Shown here piece by piece: positions 26,552 to 34,140 of a stretch of DNA of 64,000 nt (positions are counted from its first letter, which is position 1; every line of letters begins with the position of its first letter). The stretch is from positions 1 through 64,000 of the forward strand of contig NZ_DATJCH010000005.1 in the NCBI RefSeq assembly GCF_035514885.1, read 5' to 3'. This stretch comes from Albibacterium sp035514885 (GTDB lineage Bacteria > Bacteroidota > Bacteroidia > Sphingobacteriales > Sphingobacteriaceae). The position numbers and the translations under genes were made by a program. Below the pieces are notes generated by a model that was not told the DNA's origin, did not search any database, and worked only from the letters and a program-made list of their open reading frames with translations.

Positions 26552-27271
26552 ATGAGTTTGAATAAAAATAAGGTGGCGCTGGTAACCGGAGCTACCAAAG
26601 GCATGGGTAGGGCAATATCTTTTGCCTTGGTAAAGGAGGGTTATACTTTGTTAGCTTGCGCAAGAAGGCAAGATACATTAGAGCAGTTACAAAACGATAT
26701 TAAAGATGTTTATCCCCATGCAGATGTTCATATTCATGTTAGTGATTTCTCAAAAGCTGCGCAAATAGAAGATTTATTCAACTGGGTTGATATCAGTTCC
26801 TTTCATGTAGATGTATTGGTAAACAATGTAGGCCTTTTTATTCCGGGATATCTTTTAAAAGAATCGCCGGATATGCTTGCAAAACATATGCAAGTAAATC
26901 TTTTCACACCACATTCCTTATCTGTTCACTTCGGACGCAAGATGCGTGAAAATAAAAGCGGACATATCTTTATGATCACATCTGTTGCTTCCCGAAGTGC
27001 CGTAGTTACAGCAGGCTCCTATTCTGTAACAAAATATGCTTTGGCAGGTCTAACAGCTGTATTACGTAAGGAGTTAAAAGATGACCATGTAAAGGTTACT
27101 GAGATTATTCCGGGCTCTACACTAACATCTTCCTGGGAAGGAACAAGCATTCCTGAAGAAGAATTTGTTCTGCCAGAAGATATCGCTCAAGCTTTGATAT
27201 CAGCATTAAATATGAGTATTGGTGCCAATGTTGATGAAATAATTATTAAACCTGTAAAAGGTAATCTATGA
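26552..27271 (+). CDS. Short-chain dehydrogenase/reductase
   Basis: 239 aa. Classical SDR motifs: cofactor site VTGATKGMGRAIS (~11-23), NNVG, catalytic Ser in ITSVASRS and the YSVTK Tyr-Lys pair. The acidic residue after strand 2 is missing (CARRQDT), so NADP(H) is the likely cofactor. The C-terminus is short, like 3-oxoacyl-ACP reductases, but the substrate cannot be named. TATTTTCG (26526-26533) is a one-mismatch promoter box. The next gene begins 27 bp downstream, probably in the same operon. Confidence 0.88.
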   Translation: MSLNKNKVALVTGATKGMGRAISFALVKEGYTLLACARRQDTLEQLQNDIKDVYPHADVHIHVSDFSKAAQIEDLFNWVDISSFHVDVLVNNVGLFIPGYLLKESPDMLAKHMQVNLFTPHSLSVHFGRKMRENKSGHIFMITSVASRSAVVTAGSYSVTKYALAGLTAVLRKELKDDHVKVTEIIPGSTLTSSWEGTSIPEEEFVLPEDIAQALISALNMSIGANVDEIIIKPVKGNL

Positions 27272-27298
27272 AAATTAGAAATTGTAAAATGCTAGGTT

Positions 27299-28204
27299 AT
27301 GAATATTAGAAGAATTAGCTGGGGCTTAATTGTATTGTTTATTGGTTTGATATTGCTTCTTACCAACCTGGACTATATTGATTTTAATTGGCTGGCAGTT
27401 TTTTCCCTATGGCCCGTTCTTTTAATACTATTAGGTTTAAGTTTTATGCTTCCATATAAGCCTGAAAGTAAGTATATTATGATAGTTGCCACCGTTGCTA
27501 CGCTGGCTCTTTTTGCTTATAAAGGTTTGGAACCAAGGAATGAAACGCAAAATTTCCATTCAGATAGAAGAGGTGGCACTGCTGTTTTTTCGAGAGATTT
27601 AAGTCCTGAAATAAAGTATGGCAGGCTTAATATAGAAGGTGGAGCTATCAGTTATCGTATGAGTGGAAGCACCGATAAGCTTTTCTATGCTGAAACAAGA
27701 AGCAATGCCAGTAGTTTCTCGCTTTCTGAAAAAACGAAGGGAGAAAATACGACGATCGATTTTATAATGCGTGGTAAGGAAGGGATAGAGCTGAACGAAA
27801 ACAACATCCGGAATAATGCCATTATGCGCTTGAATAAAGATTTAATTTGGGAAGTTGACCTGAAGATTGGCGCGGGTGCTGCCGATTTTGACCTAAGCAA
27901 TTACAAGGTAAAGAAAGTGGAAGTTGATGGTGGAGTTTCCAGTATAAACATACGAATGGGAATGCCTTTTGAAAAGGAATCAACGATGGAACTTAAGGGA
28001 GGTTTGGCAAGCTTTGAACTTAATATTCCGGATGAAGCAGCTTGTAAAATTGTTACTAAATCTGCTTTGTCATCTCAGAATTTCGAAGGTTTTAATAAAC
28101 AGGAAGATGGTTCTTATATCACCGATAATTATAATACTACCGATAAAAAGTTTCTTATAACGATGGAGAGCGGCCTCTCTAGTTTTAGTGTTAAACGATA
28201 TTAA
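27299..28204 (+). CDS. LiaF-like membrane protein (DUF5668/LiaI-LiaF transmembrane region)
   Basis: 301 aa. Three N-terminal helices (~7-27, 32-50, 56-72) with the ISWGLIVLFIGLILLLTNL start are typical of the LiaI/LiaF transmembrane domain. The soluble C-terminal half is a beta-rich repeat domain (KIGAGAADFDLSNYKVKKVEVDGGVSSINIRMG, GGLASFELNIPDEAACKI) like the LiaF/toast-rack fold, and probably lies outside the membrane. In Firmicutes LiaF restrains a histidine kinase; no such kinase is adjacent here, so a role in envelope stress sensing is only suggested. Confidence 0.78.
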   Translation: MNIRRISWGLIVLFIGLILLLTNLDYIDFNWLAVFSLWPVLLILLGLSFMLPYKPESKYIMIVATVATLALFAYKGLEPRNETQNFHSDRRGGTAVFSRDLSPEIKYGRLNIEGGAISYRMSGSTDKLFYAETRSNASSFSLSEKTKGENTTIDFIMRGKEGIELNENNIRNNAIMRLNKDLIWEVDLKIGAGAADFDLSNYKVKKVEVDGGVSSINIRMGMPFEKESTMELKGGLASFELNIPDEAACKIVTKSALSSQNFEGFNKQEDGSYITDNYNTTDKKFLITMESGLSSFSVKRY

Positions 28205-28207
28205 GCC

Positions 28208-28819
28208 TTGAGCAACCGAAAGTATTTTTATGTAAAAGAAGGGAAGCCAGAGGGTCCCTTTTCTTTGGAGGAGCTTAAATCATTCAACCTGAAGTCGAGT
28301 GATTTTGTGAAGGAAGTGGGTTCTGATGATTTTCATGAGATTCATGAATTATCCGAGCTAAGTAAATTGCTCTCCCTGAAACATGAGATCACCATACCTC
28401 AATATTTTGCCACCATGGATATTCGTTTATTGGCTTGGGCAATCGACTTTTTCTTTGCATTCGCACTGTATTGCATAGGTATTCTATTACCCATTCTGGC
28501 ATTTACCACCGGTTCTACAAGAACCATGTATGTACTTATCGGTCTGCTGGCAATCTTTCCAATACAATTTATATCTTCTGTCTTTTTAGAAGCATCAAAA
28601 TATCAGGGAACGATTGGCAAGCTGATTCTTAGAATTAAAGTTTGCAATACAAAAGGCTTGCCGATAGGCTTTGCCAGATCCTTGTGGAGGAATATCTGCA
28701 AAATCCTTGGTTTCTTTAGCTTAGGTATCGGTTTCTTCGCTGGCTTCTTTAGCCGTAAGCAACAATGTTGGCACGACAAGTTAGCCGATACACTAGTTGT
28801 TAAAGATCGTTTAACCTGA
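28208..28819 (+). CDS. GYF_2/RDD family membrane protein
   Basis: 203 aa starting at a TTG codon 3 bases after the stop of the LiaF-like gene; this start gives the expected beginning MSNRKYFYVKEGKPEGPFS of a GYF_2 domain. Residues ~60-195 are an RDD domain: MDIRLLAWAIDFFFAFAL, a second hydrophobic helix, GTIGKLILRIKVCNTKGLPIGFARSLWRN, and a C-terminal QCWHDKLADTLVV. RDD proteins are small membrane proteins of mostly unknown, possibly ion transport, function. It is co-transcribed with the upstream gene. It converges with a small membrane protein gene, with one base between the stops. Confidence 0.85.
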   Translation: MSNRKYFYVKEGKPEGPFSLEELKSFNLKSSDFVKEVGSDDFHEIHELSELSKLLSLKHEITIPQYFATMDIRLLAWAIDFFFAFALYCIGILLPILAFTTGSTRTMYVLIGLLAIFPIQFISSVFLEASKYQGTIGKLILRIKVCNTKGLPIGFARSLWRNICKILGFFSLGIGFFAGFFSRKQQCWHDKLADTLVVKDRLT

Positions 28820-28820
28820 T

Positions 28821-29006
28821 TTAGGCTGCGTCTTTGGTATTCCTGACTAAGCCAATTCCAGAAAAGAAGAATATAATTCCAATTACTCCAACAACAATTA
28901 ATTCGCGATAAGATTCACTGTTTTGCACAAACTGAACTCCAGCATATATTAAACCAATAATGCCGAGTATAGTAAGGATTGTTCCAAATGTTCGTTTTAC
29001 GTTCAT
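28821..29006 (-). CDS. Small two-helix membrane protein
   Basis: 61 aa: a short basic start (MNVKRTFG), helix 1 (~8-26, ILTILGIIGLIYAGVQFV), a polar turn (QNSESYRE), helix 2 (~36-53, IVVGVIGIIFFFSGIGLV) and a polar tail. Proteins of this size and pattern are common in Sphingobacteriales but have no known function. An ECF-like promoter (29070-29097) lies about 55 bases upstream of its start, shared in form with two other genes in this window, which suggests an envelope-stress role (inference). Confidence 0.7.
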   Translation of the reverse strand: MNVKRTFGTILTILGIIGLIYAGVQFVQNSESYRELIVVGVIGIIFFFSGIGLVRNTKDAA

Positions 29007-29069
29007 GATTTATATTTTTTTTAATAACGATGATAAGGCAATTTCTATGCCTAATGTATAAACCATGTA

Positions 29070-29097
29070 TTAGACTTGCTTTACATGCTTCCGTTAT
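29070..29097 (-). promoter_or_regulatory. ECF-sigma-like promoter of the small membrane protein gene
   Basis: On the minus strand ATAAC (29093-29097) and GTCTAA (29070-29075) are spaced by 17 bases. The motif matches the promoters before the phosphoesterase and MacB-like genes except for one base in the -35 element. Confidence 0.45.
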
Positions 29098-29278
29098 GTC
29101 GCGTTGTTCTTCCGTTGAGTCAGTGTTTTTTAGGCTCTTTTAACGCAGATACAACGAAGGAATCTTTATCTTGGGTTTCTGGAAGGTTAAACAAGTTGCT
29201 TGTTATCCCTTTATATTATTATATTGGATAAGCTAAAATTAAGTAATTTTATAGCTAGAATCAATTTCACCGCTTTGT

Positions 29279-30694
29279 ATGAAAGTTTATTTTGCTCTTG
29301 TCGTTTTATTTCTTTCGTTTCATTTTAACGCTTTTTCTCAATCTTTAGCTGAAAAGATCGGTAAATCTTTTGCAGTTTTTGAGGCCGATCGTAATCTGAA
29401 ATACGGCATTGCATCCTTAACAGTTATGAATGCCCGTACGGGTGAAATTATTTATTCTAAATATGAGAATTTGGGAATGGCGCCAGCTTCCACTTTAAAA
29501 GCAGTTACACTTGCTACTGCTTATCATGTTTTAGGTAAGGATTTTAGGTATAGAACTGATTTACTCTACAGCGGTGTGATAAATAATGGAATTCTGGAGG
29601 GTGATATTATCATTAAAGGTTCAGGTGATCCTTCTTTGGGAAGTGATCATTATAGGGAAACGAGAGCTGATGTTATTTTAAAAAGATGGACGGATGCCAT
29701 TAAAGCAGCAGGTATTAAGAAAGTTGTCGGAAGGATCATTGCAGATGATTCAATGTTTAATGGCCAGATGGCTCCGGAAGGATGGATATGGACAGATATG
29801 GGACAGTATTATGGGGCGGGAGTTTCAGCATTGAACTGGCGGGAAAATAAGATGGGAGTTATTTTTTCTGCTAAAGGCAGAGTGGGGAACCCGGTTAGTC
29901 TTGTGAAGACTGTTTCGATAAGTTCGGATGTGGAAATTGTCAATGAAGTTAAAATAGGATCTGCAGGAAGCGGAGATCAGGTCTATGCATATTCTGCTCC
30001 TTACTCTAAAAAAATAATATTAAGGGGAACCTATGGTAGTGATCTTAACAAAGAAGTTGAAATATCTTTGCCGGATGGGGCTTATGAAGCAGCATCCAGT
30101 CTGAAGCTAGCATTGATAAAGCAAGGTATTGTCGTGGATGATAAGGTGACTACAGCCTTTTTATTGCAATCTGAAGGTAAAGATTTACCTGCAAATACGA
30201 AATTATTAGATCGTTACCTGTCTCCAAATCTAGATCAATTAGCTTATTGGTTTTTAAAGGAAAGCATTAATTTATATGGTGAAGCTCTTCTGAAAACATC
30301 TGCATTTCATGAGGGGATAGCTACCAAAACTTCGGATGCAGCGGCCTGGGAAAAAAAGTTCTGGGCAAATCAATTGGGAATTGATGAAGGTGCTTTAAAG
30401 ATTATGGATGGAAGTGGACTTTCTCCCGAAAATAGGGTCAGCACCTTATCAATGGTCAAAGTTTTGAATGAAGCAAAAAAGCAGAGCTGGTTTGCCAGTT
30501 ATTATGAGAACATCCCCTTAGTCAATAATATGAAAATGAAGAGCGGTACAATAGATGGGGTTCTGGGCTATGTTGGCTATCATACATCTAAGGGTGGAAC
30601 ACCTTTAATATTTGCTTTTTTAGTTAATAATCATGAGGGTAGGGCATCTTCTATGCGACAAAAAATGTTTAAGGTATTAGATTCTCTGAAATAG
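29279..30694 (+). CDS. dacB: D-alanyl-D-alanine carboxypeptidase/endopeptidase (PBP4 type)
   Basis: 471 aa with a signal peptide (~1-20, cleavage after AFSQ). The three penicillin-binding motifs are present: SxxK as STLK in MAPASTLKAVTLA, SxN as SIN in LKESINLYGEALL, and KSG in NMKMKSGTIDGVLGYVG in place of KTG. A long insert between motifs 1 and 2 (DIIIKGSGDPSLGSDHY, GVSALNWREN) is the domain II/III region of PBP4. It trims and cleaves peptidoglycan cross-links in the periplasm. It is a single gene. The 272-bp upstream region holds no other gene. Confidence 0.95.
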   Translation: MKVYFALVVLFLSFHFNAFSQSLAEKIGKSFAVFEADRNLKYGIASLTVMNARTGEIIYSKYENLGMAPASTLKAVTLATAYHVLGKDFRYRTDLLYSGVINNGILEGDIIIKGSGDPSLGSDHYRETRADVILKRWTDAIKAAGIKKVVGRIIADDSMFNGQMAPEGWIWTDMGQYYGAGVSALNWRENKMGVIFSAKGRVGNPVSLVKTVSISSDVEIVNEVKIGSAGSGDQVYAYSAPYSKKIILRGTYGSDLNKEVEISLPDGAYEAASSLKLALIKQGIVVDDKVTTAFLLQSEGKDLPANTKLLDRYLSPNLDQLAYWFLKESINLYGEALLKTSAFHEGIATKTSDAAAWEKKFWANQLGIDEGALKIMDGSGLSPENRVSTLSMVKVLNEAKKQSWFASYYENIPLVNNMKMKSGTIDGVLGYVGYHTSKGGTPLIFAFLVNNHEGRASSMRQKMFKVLDSLK

Positions 30695-30724
30695 GCTGCA
30701 TGTAAAAATTGATTTCAAATTTCA

Positions 30725-30732
30725 TATCTTTG
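30725..30732 (+). promoter_or_regulatory. -7 box of ispH
   Basis: TATCTTTG, an exact TAnnTTTG match, ends only 7 bases before the ispH ATG. If used, the transcript would start at or a base or two before the start codon (leaderless or nearly so). Confidence 0.4.
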
Positions 30733-30739
30733 TATTAGC

Positions 30740-31588
30740 ATGAAATACAATTTAGATGTATCAATAGATAAAGATTCCGGCTTCTGTTTTGGCGTTGTTT
30801 ATGCCATTGAAATGGCAGAAGAGATACTGGAAGAGGATGGTTATTTATACTGTTTGGGAGATATTGTGCACAATGATGAAGAAGTTCTTCGCTTAAAAGA
30901 GAAAGGTCTTCGAATTATCGGACATGAAGAACTGCTTAACCTGCACCATGAAAAAGTTCTGATCAGAGCGCATGGGGAAGCTCCTGAAACCTATAAAATA
31001 GCCCTTGATAATGATATTACCCTGATTGATGCCTCTTGTCCGGTAGTTTTAAAACTACAGAACCGCATTAAAACTTCATACGACGTAAAAGAGAAGGTGC
31101 TTATCTTTGGAAAACACGGACATGCAGAAGTAATTGGCCTGCAGGGTCAGACCAACAATGAAGCCCTGGTTTTTCAAGATATCAGTGAACTGGACCATGT
31201 AGAATTACCACACGATATCACTTTATACAGCCAGACGACAAAGAGTACCGATAAGTTTTATGAGATTAAAAAAGAACTTATTAACCGCGGACATAATGTT
31301 CGTGCAAATGATACCATTTGCCGTCAGGTATCTAGTCGTTATGAAGACTTGGGAAGCTTTGCTGAGAAATTTGATAAAGTTGTGTTTGTTTCAGGTAAGA
31401 AGTCATCCAACGGTAAGGTTCTTTATGATGTCTGTGTGAAAAGTAATCCAAATACTTATTTTATCTCAGATCCTGTTGAATTAAAACCTGAACTGTTTCA
31501 GGAAAATGATAAAGTCGGTATCTGCGGAGCAACTTCTACACCCATGTGGTTGATGGAAAAAGTACGCGATATACTACAGGAATATTGA
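30740..31588 (+). CDS. ispH: 4-hydroxy-3-methylbut-2-enyl diphosphate reductase
   Basis: 282 aa. The three iron-sulfur cysteines are visible: GFCFGVVYAI (Cys16), DASCPVVLKLQ and DTICRQVSSRY. The IRAHGEAPE and GKHGHAEVIGLQGQ histidine motifs bind the diphosphate, and the ending GATSTPMWLMEKV is typical. It performs the last step of the MEP isoprenoid pathway, giving IPP and DMAPP. The preceding enzyme IspG is encoded at 49.1 kb, so the window holds both Fe-S enzymes of the pathway. Single gene, 100 bp before hemH. Confidence 0.96.
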   Translation: MKYNLDVSIDKDSGFCFGVVYAIEMAEEILEEDGYLYCLGDIVHNDEEVLRLKEKGLRIIGHEELLNLHHEKVLIRAHGEAPETYKIALDNDITLIDASCPVVLKLQNRIKTSYDVKEKVLIFGKHGHAEVIGLQGQTNNEALVFQDISELDHVELPHDITLYSQTTKSTDKFYEIKKELINRGHNVRANDTICRQVSSRYEDLGSFAEKFDKVVFVSGKKSSNGKVLYDVCVKSNPNTYFISDPVELKPELFQENDKVGICGATSTPMWLMEKVRDILQEY

Positions 31589-31647
31589 TTTACCGTCATA
31601 AAATTTCTCCATCGGTATAATATTATCATGTACTATGCAAATTTAGC

Positions 31648-31655
31648 TAGCTTTG
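31648..31655 (+). promoter_or_regulatory. -7 box of hemH
   Basis: TAGCTTTG exactly fits TAnnTTTG and lies 33 bases before the hemH start codon, a normal leader length. Confidence 0.45.
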
Positions 31656-31688
31656 TATGTTTAAAATATTCTTCTGTAATCTGAATTA

Positions 31689-32726
31689 ATGAAAAAAGGA
31701 ATCTTACTTGTAAATCTTGGGACACCTGATAGTCCATCAGTACCTGATGTTCGTCGCTATCTTGATGAGTTTTTAATGGATGGTCGCGTTATTGACATTA
31801 AACCTATACCCAGAAATCTGTTGGTTAGAGGTTTGATTGTTCCTTTTCGTGCTCCTAAGTCTGCTAAAATATATAAAGAAGTTTGGACAGAGGAAGGCTC
31901 TCCCTTGCTTATTTATGGCATGGAAAACAAGAGATTATTGCAAGAAAGTCTGGGCGATGAATATGTGGTTGCATTTGGAATGCGGTATCAAAATCCGAGC
32001 ATTCAGAGTGCCCTGGATGAACTAAGAGCTCAGAAAGTTAAATCTATTCAGGTAATTCCTTTGTTCCCTCAATATGCTTCAGCCTCTACCGGTTCGGTAC
32101 ATCAGAAGGTGATGGAGATTGTAAGCAAATGGTTGGTTATTCCGGAAATTAGTTTCATTAACTCGTTCCATAACAACCCGGATATGATTCAAATATTTGC
32201 TGACAATGGTCGTAAACACGGCATTGAAAACTATGATCACATCATCTTTAGTTTTCATGGATTACCTCAGCGCCAGCTAATAAAGGCAGATGACTCAAAA
32301 ACACATTGTTTACAGGATAAATCTTGTTGTCAGACCTATAATGATAAGAATTACTTCTGCTACTCCGCACAATCCTATGACACTGCAAAGCTGATTGCTG
32401 AGAATTTAGGATTAAGTCGGGATCAATATACCATTAGTTTTCAATCTCGTTTGGGAAAAGAACCTTGGTTAGTGCCTTCTACTAGTGATATTATTCATGA
32501 AAAGGCCAAAGAGGGTAAAAAGCGCTTGTTGGTTTTTTGTCCGGCTTTTGTTGCCGATTGCCTTGAAACTCTTTATGAAATCACCGTAGAATACCATGAA
32601 GAATTTGTTGAAGCAGGAGGAGAGAAGGTTCAATTGGTGGAAAGTTTAAATAACGATCCTCGTTGGATAGAAGTTCTAAAAGGTTTTATTGAGAAGGGTG
32701 AGAATAAAGTGCTTATTCCCAACTAG
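31689..32726 (+). CDS. hemH: Ferrochelatase with internal cysteine-rich insertion
   Basis: 345 aa. Family motifs: LLVNLGTPDSP, RVIDIKP, VIPLFPQYASASTGSV, the metal/porphyrin His190 in IIFSFHGLPQRQ, and FQSRLGKEPWLVPSTSD; the acidic CPAFVADCLETLYEI block follows. It inserts Fe2+ into porphyrin, the last step of haem b synthesis. Between His190 and the FQSRLG motif there is an insertion with Cys207, Cys213, Cys214 and Cys224 (C-x5-CC-x9-C), absent from the E. coli enzyme; see findings. It stands apart from the hemA-hemL operon at 51-56 kb and has its own promoter box. Confidence 0.95.
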   Translation: MKKGILLVNLGTPDSPSVPDVRRYLDEFLMDGRVIDIKPIPRNLLVRGLIVPFRAPKSAKIYKEVWTEEGSPLLIYGMENKRLLQESLGDEYVVAFGMRYQNPSIQSALDELRAQKVKSIQVIPLFPQYASASTGSVHQKVMEIVSKWLVIPEISFINSFHNNPDMIQIFADNGRKHGIENYDHIIFSFHGLPQRQLIKADDSKTHCLQDKSCCQTYNDKNYFCYSAQSYDTAKLIAENLGLSRDQYTISFQSRLGKEPWLVPSTSDIIHEKAKEGKKRLLVFCPAFVADCLETLYEITVEYHEEFVEAGGEKVQLVESLNNDPRWIEVLKGFIEKGENKVLIPN

Positions 32727-32747
32727 AACACATCTGGCATTTCTTTT

Positions 32748-32775
32748 GTAACATTCCCTGGTACGATCTATCTAA
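32748..32775 (+). promoter_or_regulatory. ECF-sigma-like promoter of the metallophosphoesterase gene
   Basis: GTAAC (32748-32752) and ATCTAA (32770-32775) are spaced by 17 bases. The surrounding 34 bases are about 74% identical to the region before the MacB-like gene at 34094-34127, far more than the rest of the two leaders. Confidence 0.5.
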
Positions 32776-32803
32776 AATAAGATAAAGATTTCTAAAAAGA
32801 AAG

Positions 32804-34066
32804 ATGCGGATGAGTCCTATTATTTTAAGTTCTGTTATACTCATTTTACTTGATGTATACATCTACACTGCTTTAAGAGCTACTAAGATTAAATGGGCAA
32901 GAAGCAAAATCTTTACTGTTTTATGGTGGGGTTATTCTGCGGTGTTATTTTTAGGAATACTTGGTACTATCTATCTTGATCTACGCCTGGATATTCGATC
33001 TATTATCTTAGTTGCACTTTTTATAACCTTTGCTACCAAGTTTGTTTTTGCATTGATTATGATCATCGATGACATTCGAAGAGGTGGTGTTTGGTTAAGC
33101 AGAAAGGTTCTTCCGGGGAAGAATGTCCAGAATGAAGTGGTTGTTGAAAAAGGAAAGAGTAAAATATCCCGATCTGACTTTTTAGCTAAATCCGGAATTG
33201 TATTGGCAGCTGTGCCCTTTACTACCTTAAGCTGGGGCATTGTCTCAGGAGCTTATGATTATCGCATCCGCAGACAAAAACTATACCTGCCGAATTTACC
33301 AAAAGCTTTTCATGGAATGAAGATTGGTCAGATATCCGATATTCATTCCGGAAGTTTCTATAATAAAACAGCGGTTCAAGGTGGCGTAGATATGCTATTA
33401 GCAGAAAAACCCGATGTGATATTTTTCACAGGAGATCTGGTGAATAACCTGGCATCTGAATTGAAAGATTATAAAGATATATTTAGTAAAGTGAAAGCTC
33501 CTTTGGGCGTATATTCTATCTTGGGGAATCACGATTATGGTGAATATCATTTTGGGTTGGAGCCATCTGCGGCTAAGGCCAGAAATTTGGAATTATTAAA
33601 GCAAAGCCATCATGAAATGGACTGGGATTTGCTTCTTAATGAGAATAGAAAGATCAAAGTAGATAATGAAGAGATTGGAATTATCGGGATTGAGAACTGG
33701 GGAGCAGGATTTCGTTTTCCCAAGTATGGCGATTTGGATAAAGCACTTAAGGGGAGTGAAGATGTGCCTGTAAAGCTGTTGCTTTCTCATGATCCTTCTC
33801 ATTGGCGCGCTCAGGTTCTTGCTCGTCCTGAAATTGATGTCATGTTCAGCGGACATACTCATGGAATGCAATTTGGAGTGCGATTTAAGAGTTTTCAATG
33901 GAGCCCCGTGCAGTACATTTACAAAGAATGGGCGGGTTTATATCAAGAGAATAAACAACAGCTTTATGTTAATACCGGCTATGGGTTTCTAGGTTATCCT
34001 GGTCGGGTAGGGATTTTGCCTGAGATAACTATCTTTGAATTAATGAGTGGAGATAAACCATCCTAA
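32804..34066 (+). CDS. Membrane-anchored metallophosphoesterase (YkuE/YaeI-like)
   Basis: 420 aa. Three N-terminal helices (~4-24, 38-60, 67-90) and a fourth (~126-147) precede a calcineurin-like phosphoesterase domain with the metal ligands in order: KIGQISDIHSGSF (Asp, His), FFTGDLVNN (Asp), ILGNHDYGE (Asn, His), LLSHDP (His) and SGHTHGMQFG (two His). Relatives of this family cleave UDP-diacylglucosamine or other lipid pyrophosphates, or act on unknown phosphoesters. The catalytic part probably faces the periplasm after the fourth helix, but the topology was not computed. It has its own ECF-like promoter, shared with the next gene, which suggests envelope stress control. Confidence 0.88.
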   Translation: MRMSPIILSSVILILLDVYIYTALRATKIKWARSKIFTVLWWGYSAVLFLGILGTIYLDLRLDIRSIILVALFITFATKFVFALIMIIDDIRRGGVWLSRKVLPGKNVQNEVVVEKGKSKISRSDFLAKSGIVLAAVPFTTLSWGIVSGAYDYRIRRQKLYLPNLPKAFHGMKIGQISDIHSGSFYNKTAVQGGVDMLLAEKPDVIFFTGDLVNNLASELKDYKDIFSKVKAPLGVYSILGNHDYGEYHFGLEPSAAKARNLELLKQSHHEMDWDLLLNENRKIKVDNEEIGIIGIENWGAGFRFPKYGDLDKALKGSEDVPVKLLLSHDPSHWRAQVLARPEIDVMFSGHTHGMQFGVRFKSFQWSPVQYIYKEWAGLYQENKQQLYVNTGYGFLGYPGRVGILPEITIFELMSGDKPS

Positions 34067-34094
34067 GAAATACGATTGGGGCCTTCTTTAATCT

Positions 34095-34122
34095 GTAACA
34101 TTTCTTAATTACATCTGTCTAA
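34095..34122 (+). promoter_or_regulatory. ECF-sigma-like promoter of the MacB-like permease gene
   Basis: GTAAC (34095-34099) and GTCTAA (34117-34122), spaced by 17 bases. A transcript would start about 10-15 bases before the ATG at 34141. Confidence 0.5.
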
Positions 34123-34140
34123 GATAAAACAACGATTATT

